DNA of 38,601 nucleotides. Origin: Pseudomonadota bacterium (GTDB lineage: Bacteria; Pseudomonadota; Gammaproteobacteria; Steroidobacterales; Woeseiaceae). The notes beneath the pieces were generated by a model. That model was not told the DNA's origin. It worked only from the letters and a program-made list of their open reading frames with translations, and made no database searches. The stretch lies in contig JADFHE010000028.1 of the NCBI GenBank assembly GCA_022567295.1, positions 1 through 38,601 of the forward strand. Reading direction: 5' to 3'. A program made the position numbers and the translations under genes. Positions 32,765 through 38,601 of this stretch are shown here, piece by piece; within the stretch, counting starts at the first letter, position 1, and each line of letters opens with the position of its first letter.

Positions 32765-33259
32765 CTAGCTTGGGTCAACCAGCGGCACAATCAACGCCAG
32801 TTGTGCATCAATATCAGCATTAATTTTGTTTTCTAGCTGATAAAATCGTGCCACCTTCAGCGCCGGAAGAATCGCTCTGAATTCCGGAAGAAATTTTTCC
32901 TGCAGGCGCAGCAAATCGTTTTGGATTTCGAAATACGTGTCGATCATCTGGTCTGCGTATTCGTTCGACAGGTCTGCATCATCATAGCGGCGCATGTACT
33001 CAGCGATCAGGTTGGCGTAGCGATCCATGATTACGTTGTTCTTTTGCCGGTAGGTCTCGTAGACCGGCCAAAACTCTTTGGCCTCCTTTTCAGTAAAATG
33101 CAATTCCGAGTGAATGATCTTTTCGCGGTGTTCCCGGATCAGTGCGCGCCCGGATGTTACCGCGTCACTTTTGGGGCCCTCCGTAGCGGATTCCTGGCCA
33201 AACGACGGCCCGGATGACAGGACAAGAATAAAAGCGAATAACCCGATGAGTTGTTGCAT
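32765..33259 (-). CDS. Spy/CpxP-like periplasmic helical protein
   Basis: A 164-residue protein with a signal peptide (FAFILVLSSGPSFG, cleaved before QESA). The mature part is almost entirely helical and charged. IIHSELHFTEKEAKEFWPVYETYRQKNNVIMDRYANLIAEYM and FLPEFRAILPALKVARFYQLENKINADID recall the LTxxQ/KARFYQLE pattern of Spy/CpxP-like proteins and the sensor-of-sigma family, which bind unfolded or partner proteins in the periplasm. The call is a resemblance, not a firm family assignment. GGAGGGAT precedes the start, and it is the last gene of the minus operon starting at 37018. Confidence 0.78.
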   Translation of the reverse strand: MQQLIGLFAFILVLSSGPSFGQESATEGPKSDAVTSGRALIREHREKIIHSELHFTEKEAKEFWPVYETYRQKNNVIMDRYANLIAEYMRRYDDADLSNEYADQMIDTYFEIQNDLLRLQEKFLPEFRAILPALKVARFYQLENKINADIDAQLALIVPLVDPS

Positions 33260-33284
33260 TGTTTATCCCTCCGAAAAAGTTTAC

Positions 33285-35723
33285 TTAACGCCGTCGTTGA
33301 CGTGCCTGGCCGTGTCGCGTTCGCTGGCGGTTTCCCGCTCCGGCTCTGCTACGCTCGTTGAATCGTTGATAACCTTTAGTCCGGGCATCGTAGCTTCGGT
33401 TCAATTCATTGCGTCGGTTTGAGTCGAAACTCCTGGCGTTCTGGCGGCTGTCGCTCGATTGCCCAGACCACCTGTCGTTGGACTGACGACGCTCAGTGAC
33501 TTCACTCCGAGCCCGATCGATCTGTGCGGCTCTGTCGTCGGACACATCCACCTTCTCCCAGCCATCTTCGCCATGTTGCTGCCAACCATCGTCGTCGCGC
33601 TTGTAGACCTGGCCGTCTTTGCCCGCGTAAAGATCGCCGTCCGATGATCGACCAACTCCAGCCCTCACGCCCTCGCCGGTTTCGACGCCAAACGCGCTGC
33701 CTTGCGCGCCCCGCACGGAGCCGGTACTTAATGATTGGTCGCCGCGTTGAAATTCGCCAGTGCGTTGGACCGCATCACCATAATTAGTGCGCGTCAGTTC
33801 ACCGCTTGCGCCGCCCGACGTCAGAAATTCCGTCTGTCGCGAATAATCACTCCATTCACTCTTGGTCTGAACCCATTTGTCATTGTGAGTGATCAGCGAT
33901 TCACCCCAACCGCCGTTCTCGTTTACGTATCGGTTGGTAGCAATACCGGTCCCGGTCCGCGGATTGTAAGCGTAACCCGAACCCGCAATCTCGTTGCTGT
34001 CCCAAACCGCCGCGCCGCGTGCGTACGTGCCCGTATTCGGATTGTAGCTCGCCGCCCGACCATACCCGCCGTAGGGCCCGTAAACGCTCCCCGAGCGCCC
34101 GTACATGCCGGTATTCGGGTTGTACCAGGCGGATGCGCCATAGCTGTACGGATACGAGTAGTAATACGGATAGTACGGATAGCCGTGATAGTGGCCGTAG
34201 CCGTAATACGGCGGGTAATACCAGCCGCTGCCATACACTGCGATTCCGAAGCCGACATGAATTCCAAAATAACCGCTGGTGTAGCCGGTCGACACCGTGT
34301 CGTCGTCACTTTCATACACGTGTACGTGGGTCACATGATAAGAAGCCGACGACGGCGGTATCGTGTAAATCGCCGCTGGCACCGTATCGGCAACCGTCCA
34401 GGGACCTACGGCAGCATCCGATGTGTACCAAATCGCCTCCTGACAAAGGAAGTACACACCATCGAGAAGCAACACATCGCCTGAGCTGTTTGTTGCCCTC
34501 TCTACGACTGTGCCTTCTATCGCCTCAAATATCGGATCACCCTGATAGTAGACAATGACGTTTTCGCCTGCGTCTCGTGAAATGGTCGCTTTGCGAGGGA
34601 TCGATGCCTCGAGAACGGCGAGTCGAGCTTCTTTGCTGCCCGGCACGGCAGCGAGTACGTGAGCTTTTGGTGACGTATCAGGAATAGTCGCGAATTCAGC
34701 CGGTAGCTCCTTTACATGTTGCCAAGGGCCGCGCAAGACCGGTGCGCTAAACCATCGGCCAGACACCAGGTAGTAGAAGACATTCTCATACCTGAACAGG
34801 TCGCTTTCGGTGTCATGCACATACTCAAGGCCGCCAGCAGTAATGGTACTGAAGCCAGGTTGTCCGTCGGTAACGATCAATTCGGCGGGTCGGTCGCTGA
34901 CATAGACCACCGGAACATTTTTATCGCCCTTTGCGGGAGGATTCGCAGCTCTTGACGCAGCCCAGTTCGCATCAGCCGGAAGTTTTTTGAAGTCGCGTGG
35001 CAAGGAGCTGTCGAATTTCCATTTACCGTCAAGGGTCATTGCTTTTAGCCAGCGGTGTCCATGCCGCAAGTACCATTCCTTCTCCCGGTACTGAAACAAA
35101 TCCCAATTCGTATTGATGACGTACTTGAGTTTCGTCTCATCGATCGGTGCCAGTAGCGGCTCGCCATCTGTCATGAGCAGGATTGCGGGCAGGGACGAAT
35201 AGAATATCGGCGGCGGCTCAAACGAGAGGCCTTCCTCCTCCGGTAGTTTTGCATCCGGCGCTACATACGAAAGCAGCACGTCCAGTGGAATGAACTGGGT
35301 GCGTTTCTTTACGGCCCCACGCACCAAACCATCAAGTTGCATGCGCCGATTTTCGCTGGAACCCGGAAAGCTTGTGGCAATAATTTCGGCGTTCTCGACC
35401 GCAACAACGCGTTTCTCAATATTTGCGTCAGTATCAGCAACAAACTCTGCGACACCCAGCACCGCTTCGGTCTCACCGTCCGGCGTTATTTCTACCGCAA
35501 ATCGGCCTTCCACTTTAGAGAAGCCTTTCCACGTGTCAATTTGCGGAACGTGCATGACAATCTTCGCGCCTTCGGAGTCAAGTACTCGGGGAAACGACAT
35601 TGGCGTCTGTTGATCGGCGTCTTCCGGCAACGATGTCAGGCTCGTTTCCTGGGCGACGGTTTGAAAACACAGCCCGAAGAATAGAGTAGCCGCAACGGCT
35701 ACAGGCAATAGCAATTTTCTCAT
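33285..35723 (-). CDS. Large exported protein with Tyr/Gly-rich region
   Basis: An 812-residue exported protein. Signal peptide (LLLPVAVAATLFFGLCFQTVAQ). Residues about 40-460 are beta-rich, with repeated short units such as WDLFQYREKEWYLRHGHRW, SDLFRYENVFYYLVSGRWFSAPVLRGPWQHV and DGVYFLCQEAIWYTSDAAVGPWTV: three or more copies of a strand pattern ending in GPW. Residues about 490-575 are dominated by Tyr, Gly, Pro and His (YYPPYYGYGHYHGYPYYPYYYS) with YNPNTGxYxRG repeats. The last 200 residues are Arg/Ser/Asp-rich and likely disordered, ending RTRHGQARQRRR. Similar uncharacterised proteins occur in other proteobacteria. Likely an envelope or secreted structural or adhesive protein. GGAG precedes the ATG, and the gene lies 23 bases after the DUF4136 gene. 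Confidence 0.88.
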   Translation of the reverse strand: MRKLLLPVAVAATLFFGLCFQTVAQETSLTSLPEDADQQTPMSFPRVLDSEGAKIVMHVPQIDTWKGFSKVEGRFAVEITPDGETEAVLGVAEFVADTDANIEKRVVAVENAEIIATSFPGSSENRRMQLDGLVRGAVKKRTQFIPLDVLLSYVAPDAKLPEEEGLSFEPPPIFYSSLPAILLMTDGEPLLAPIDETKLKYVINTNWDLFQYREKEWYLRHGHRWLKAMTLDGKWKFDSSLPRDFKKLPADANWAASRAANPPAKGDKNVPVVYVSDRPAELIVTDGQPGFSTITAGGLEYVHDTESDLFRYENVFYYLVSGRWFSAPVLRGPWQHVKELPAEFATIPDTSPKAHVLAAVPGSKEARLAVLEASIPRKATISRDAGENVIVYYQGDPIFEAIEGTVVERATNSSGDVLLLDGVYFLCQEAIWYTSDAAVGPWTVADTVPAAIYTIPPSSASYHVTHVHVYESDDDTVSTGYTSGYFGIHVGFGIAVYGSGWYYPPYYGYGHYHGYPYYPYYYSYPYSYGASAWYNPNTGMYGRSGSVYGPYGGYGRAASYNPNTGTYARGAAVWDSNEIAGSGYAYNPRTGTGIATNRYVNENGGWGESLITHNDKWVQTKSEWSDYSRQTEFLTSGGASGELTRTNYGDAVQRTGEFQRGDQSLSTGSVRGAQGSAFGVETGEGVRAGVGRSSDGDLYAGKDGQVYKRDDDGWQQHGEDGWEKVDVSDDRAAQIDRARSEVTERRQSNDRWSGQSSDSRQNARSFDSNRRNELNRSYDARTKGYQRFNERSRAGAGNRQRTRHGQARQRRR

Positions 35724-35746
35724 TCCAGAAACTCCGAAACTCGAAT

Positions 35747-36319
35747 TTATTGGGGCGGAAAGTCAGCGAGTATCGATGCGACGACAGTATTAATTACGGC
35801 TGTCATATCCTCACGATCTTCATCAGAGATCGTTTTTCCGGCAACGCCATGCCAAACTGGCTGGCGCTCGCCGGCATCGAAAACATCTATAGCCAACGCG
35901 CCCTGAATGTAGGCGGCTCCAGCGCCGCCACCGTAATACGCCGTCGCCCAGCCCCCTCGTCCGCCCAGCCCCCGTGATATGGACGGATAAGCCTCGGTGC
36001 CGATTTTTTCGCGTGACCCAACCGTGAAAGACAACAGAAAATCGGCCTCTGATGTGTTTTCGACGTAGCGGTATCCGCTCGCCTCGAGATGCGCTCGGAT
36101 GGCCGCCATCACGGCAGGTTCAAGCGTCGTTTTCGGCTGGGCAATCACTTTTCCAACTTTCATTGGATTCTCGGAAAGCCATGCAAACGATTGATATTTC
36201 GAAAAATCATTTACCGAATCATAATCGACTTTTGCTGCCGGGCTGGTCGTACAACCTGACAGGAACACCGCGACTATCACTACAAATTTCGGTGCCCTTA
36301 GCATCATCGCGGTTGCCAT
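35747..36319 (-). CDS. DUF4136 lipoprotein
   Basis: A 190-residue lipoprotein with lipobox FLSGC (Cys23). DUF4136 marks are visible: KVDYDSVNDFSKYQSFAWL after the anchor, AIRAHLEASGYRYVENTSEADFLLSFTVG, a Gly/Tyr-rich loop (GLGGRGGWATAYYGGGAGAAY), ALAIDVFDAGERQPVWHGVA and the closing INTVVASILADFPPQ. The family is small outer-membrane lipoproteins of unknown role. Its ATG directly follows the TAG of the DUF3313 gene, so the two are coupled. A paralog with the same last residues begins at the right edge of the window. Confidence 0.93.
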   Translation of the reverse strand: MATAMMLRAPKFVVIVAVFLSGCTTSPAAKVDYDSVNDFSKYQSFAWLSENPMKVGKVIAQPKTTLEPAVMAAIRAHLEASGYRYVENTSEADFLLSFTVGSREKIGTEAYPSISRGLGGRGGWATAYYGGGAGAAYIQGALAIDVFDAGERQPVWHGVAGKTISDEDREDMTAVINTVVASILADFPPQ

Positions 36320-37018
36320 CTATTCCGCTGGCGCTGCGTAGCTATCAAGGCGTTCGCGCAGCAATCTTGCCCAAGCGCTTGCCATACGGCGAACTTCCGC
36401 CCTGTTCATAACCGGATTTGAACGACTGAAACCGCGAGCAACATTTTCAGCAGCACGACGGTCGACCGCCCTGGCAATAATCGCCTCTGATATGGAGTCA
36501 CGAATTTCGAGTACCAACGTCGCCTCACCAACTCTACTGAGGAAGATTTCAGTCCGACCCATCGGTTCCGGTGGAACATAAGAAACAACGTCGAGCAAAC
36601 CGCCACGAATCAAGAGTACATCCGGACCTGGTTCATCCACGATCGTAAAATGCTCGCTGGCGCCCAATTCTTTCAAAAAGGCTTCTCGCAGAATTTCTTC
36701 AAATTTTTCTTTTTGCTTATCCGTAATTTCGAAATAGTCGTCGCCGGATCCTGGCCTGTACAACCTGCCCGTTTCGCCACCGGGACGATATTCGATACCA
36801 ACGCCTTGCAGCATGATCTTCGAATACTGCGAAATATCGGCACCTGGCCTTGCCCACGCCGCATCCGCTGTGCCGCCCTTGATCGGATGAAGGCCATCAA
36901 AAGTAACATCGGCTTCAGGACTCGTATCAATGGTCGGATTCGAACTTGCGCAACCAGCAAAAAAAGCTGCCAATGCAATAAATAACGCGAGCGGCGGTAT
37001 TTTTCGTTTCAAATCCAT
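36320..37018 (-). CDS. DUF3313 lipoprotein
   Basis: A 232-residue lipoprotein from ATG 37018 (MDLKRKIPPLALFIALAAFFAGC), lipobox FFAGC at Cys23, with GGGGGAAAA just before the start. The frame is open 17 codons further upstream but that part lacks a signal. Mature part: ADISQYSKIMLQGVGIEYRPG, FEEILREAFLKELGASEHFTIVDEPGPDVLLIRGGLLDVV, EIFLSRVGEATLVLEIRDSISEAIIARAVDRRAAE and WARLLRERLD. This is the DUF3313 plan and parallels the protein at 31480. It is the first gene of a four-gene minus operon running to 32765. Confidence 0.92.
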   Translation of the reverse strand: MDLKRKIPPLALFIALAAFFAGCASSNPTIDTSPEADVTFDGLHPIKGGTADAAWARPGADISQYSKIMLQGVGIEYRPGGETGRLYRPGSGDDYFEITDKQKEKFEEILREAFLKELGASEHFTIVDEPGPDVLLIRGGLLDVVSYVPPEPMGRTEIFLSRVGEATLVLEIRDSISEAIIARAVDRRAAENVARGFSRSNPVMNRAEVRRMASAWARLLRERLDSYAAPAE

Positions 37019-37319
37019 TATTTTCCCCCAATGATCTTGTTCTAGTTCTGTAATTGGATTTCCGGCCAAATTGTACCACCTTCATTCAATCAGGCGTGCC
37101 TTGGAACTCCCACTCGAGATAGTTTATACCCTGCAGTAATGTCAGCGTCGAATCGCTCGATGCCCTTTTTCTCTGTCCGGTCTATCGAAACGATGCACTC
37201 CGCTTGGAGTTCAACCGGTCCGGAATTGGTCTCCTGTGTATATTTGTTGTCTATCGACCATAATATTTTGTACTCTCGTACCGGACATATTTTAACGCAA
37301 AGTAAAGCCAACGATTCTG
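37019..37319. other. Divergent intergenic region, no gene seen
   Basis: This 301-base gap separates the DUF3313 operon from the TAXI receptor gene. It contains the extended -10 promoter for the operon near its left end. TTGTAC (37268-37273) and TTTAAC (37291-37296), 17 bases apart, are a weak candidate promoter for the plus-strand gene. A minus-strand open frame at 37090-37335 has no recognisable family, starts at GTG and overlaps the receptor gene; I do not accept it as a gene. Confidence 0.4.
37070..37078 (-). promoter_or_regulatory. Extended -10 promoter of the DUF3313/DUF4136 operon
   Basis: On the minus strand TGG-TACAAT, an extended -10 element, lies 52 bases before the first start codon of the operon. 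No clear -35 box stands 17 bases further upstream, which extended -10 promoters do not need. Confidence 0.5.
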
Positions 37320-38540
37320 ATGCGACGCTTTTCACTAATTATCTTGCTCTTCGTTCTGCTGAATCTCGGGTCCTGTGGGCCCGGTCAGGAGGAACTCCGA
37401 CTTGTCTCTCCATTCGCGCCGGTTGATCGGGCTATCGCCGACGACTTGAGCGGGCTGCTCGATGCAAGCTACTCCACACGCCTGATCGTCACTGGATCGT
37501 CCCTGTCAGGGGAGGCAGCGCTTGACGCGGTCGCGTCAGGAGCCGCAGACATCGCTTTGGTATCGAATAGTCTGCCATTTCGCAACGACATTGCGACCGT
37601 GATGCCACTGTATCCGACCGTGCTGCATATTGCCTATAGAAAGGGCCGCGACGCGTCGACGGGCAGTGCATTGCTACGTGGTGCGAAGATCTACGCAGGA
37701 CCTGAAGGATCCGCTTCACGAACGATCTTTGCGCGAATCGTTGACCGCCTGCAGCTCGACGTAAGTGCGTATGATTACGTTACAGATCTGACCGACCATC
37801 CGGACGTCGTTATCGTTTTCGCGCCGATATCCCCGGAGCTTTTCCTAGACTATCCGGATTTTCGTCTATTCAGCATAGGATCAGCTGTCGATGCTGCCGT
37901 GTTGCTTAACCCACATTTTCGACCGTTCGTTATTCCGGCCGGAACGTACGGAGAAACAACCGCTGAGGCGATCGTAACCATTGCCGTTGACAAGCTTCTC
38001 GTGACGAGAAATGATCTGGACAGTTCTGTTGTGTACGACCTGATCAACGATATTCTCAGACTTCGCCCGGCTCTGGCAGCAAAACGGCCCGGGCTGTTTC
38101 AGCAGCTGTCCGAAGACTTCGACACGAGCCGCTCTAGATTCATGCTGCATGCAGGGACACAAGCGTACCTGCAACGCTCTGCACCAACCGTTTACGAGCG
38201 CTATTCCGGGATCGCGGAAGTCACAGTCACATTAATCGTTGCCCTTGGCAGCGCGTTGTACGCCGGCATTCGTATTTTCAAAATGCGCCGCAAGAATCGC
38301 ATCGATACTTTCTACACGCAGACAATCACGCTGCAGCGATCAGTGACCGACTCGACCGGATCCGAAGAACTTGCGCGAGTTATCAAGGAAGTTCGCAGCC
38401 TGCAGACCACCGCATTTGACCTCCTGGTCGATGAGAAACTGGCTGCCGATGAGAGCTTTCGCATTTTCATCACACTGTCGAATGATGTGATGCGGCAACT
38501 TGGCGATACGGCCGCGCAGCGCCGAAAGTCTGACGCCTAA
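37320..38540 (+). CDS. TAXI-family solute-binding protein with lipid anchor and transmembrane tail
   Basis: A 406-residue protein. Lipoprotein signal with lipobox NLGSC (Cys19). Residues about 25-285 resemble a TAXI-type TRAP solute-binding protein: LDAVASGAADIALVSNSLPFRN, GAKIYAGPEGSASRTIFARIVDRLQL and FRPFVIPAGTYGETTAEAIVTIAVDKLLVTRNDLDSSVVYDLINDIL are characteristic. A transmembrane helix at about 299-320 (VTVTLIVALGSALYAGIRIF) is followed by a basic stretch and an 80-residue cytoplasmic tail with helical character. No TRAP permease gene is in the window. A receptor with a cytoplasmic tail could signal rather than transport; that is inference. The stop is three bases from the convergent DUF4136 gene. 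Confidence 0.85.
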   Translation: MRRFSLIILLFVLLNLGSCGPGQEELRLVSPFAPVDRAIADDLSGLLDASYSTRLIVTGSSLSGEAALDAVASGAADIALVSNSLPFRNDIATVMPLYPTVLHIAYRKGRDASTGSALLRGAKIYAGPEGSASRTIFARIVDRLQLDVSAYDYVTDLTDHPDVVIVFAPISPELFLDYPDFRLFSIGSAVDAAVLLNPHFRPFVIPAGTYGETTAEAIVTIAVDKLLVTRNDLDSSVVYDLINDILRLRPALAAKRPGLFQQLSEDFDTSRSRFMLHAGTQAYLQRSAPTVYERYSGIAEVTVTLIVALGSALYAGIRIFKMRRKNRIDTFYTQTITLQRSVTDSTGSEELARVIKEVRSLQTTAFDLLVDEKLAADESFRIFITLSNDVMRQLGDTAAQRRKSDA

Positions 38541-38543
38541 TAA

Positions 38544-38601
38544 TTATTGCGGTGGAAATCCGGCAAGAATAGCATCAACAGCAGCTTTGACGGTTGCTTC
38601 C
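38544..38601 (-). CDS. DUF4136 lipoprotein, C-terminal end (cut by window)
   Basis: Only the last 19 codons are present, reading EATVKAAVDAILAGFPPQ before the TAA. This closely parallels the end of the DUF4136 lipoprotein at 35747-36319 (INTVVASILADFPPQ). It is therefore very likely a second DUF4136 gene, running on past the window edge and convergent with the TAXI receptor gene. Confidence 0.7.
   Translation of the reverse strand, partial: EATVKAAVDAILAGFPPQ

Noticed and set aside
33735-34484. 249-codon plus-strand open frame rich in Arg, Val and Ile
   Set aside because: A shadow of the Tyr/Gly-rich region on the other strand; its repetitive composition removes stop codons by chance.
37090-37335. 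81-codon minus-strand open frame in the 301-base gap
   Set aside because: GTG start inside the receptor gene, no ribosome-binding site, no family. It is the least certain rejection, because the sequence looks moderately protein-like.

Overview
The window looks like chromosome from a free-living, probably marine or sediment gammaproteobacterium, possibly near Woeseia/Steroidobacter. That placement is inferred from gene content: divergent ppsR-ppsA, an orn/rsgA pair, dnaX-ybaB-recR behind a small SRP RNA, bipA-srkA, prc, DUF1249 and DUF1684 genes, and many lipoproteins. There is no transposase, phage gene or CRISPR array. Base composition looks moderately GC-rich and even. Several genes appear to start at TTG or GTG, and many neighbours overlap by a few bases.

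Layout. (1) 1-340: the 3' end of tmRNA (ssrA) and its terminator. A second copy of the last 19 bases of ssrA lies 164 bases downstream, like the scar of an integrated element. (2) 339-5463: a secreted DUF442-type phosphatase behind a large exported protein of unknown function, a GNAT acetyltransferase overlapping a saccharopine-dehydrogenase-like reductase, and a DUF1684 lipoprotein. (3) 5503-8606: bipA and srkA overlapping by four bases, followed by the remnant of a glutamine amidotransferase gene. (4) 8829-15847: two unknown lipoproteins, an NlpC/P60 lipoprotein, then a plus-strand run of secreted gluzincin metallopeptidase, Ycf46-type AAA ATPase, coiled-coil FHA protein and two small membrane proteins. 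One CRP-like site precedes the small membrane genes and a near-perfect one follows them. (5) 15984-21136: a small unknown protein, a DUF1232 protein, a small membrane protein, the tail-specific protease prc, and a small exported protein behind a palindromic promoter, facing a coiled-coil protein.

(6) 21280-31388: a housekeeping block. ppsR and ppsA (PEP synthase and its regulatory kinase/phosphotransferase) are divergent. They are followed by an SH3/coiled-coil membrane protein, the overlapping genes orn, a DUF938 methyltransferase and a GFA-family protein, divergent rsgA, and the operon dnaX-ybaB-recR-HIT with the SRP RNA gene upstream. (7) 31480-38601: an envelope block. It holds two DUF3313-type lipoproteins, two DUF4136 lipoproteins (one cut by the window edge), another lipoprotein, a Spy/CpxP-like periplasmic protein, a very Tyr/Gly-rich exported protein, and a TAXI-type solute-binding protein with both a lipid anchor and a transmembrane tail.

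The best candidates for undescribed biology are the peptidase/AAA/FHA run with its CRP sites, the DUF3313/DUF4136/Tyr-Gly operon, the orphan TAXI receptor, the palindromic promoter at 19547-19588, and the ssrA 3'-end duplication. Every functional call comes from reading the sequence and recalling protein families; no database search was run.
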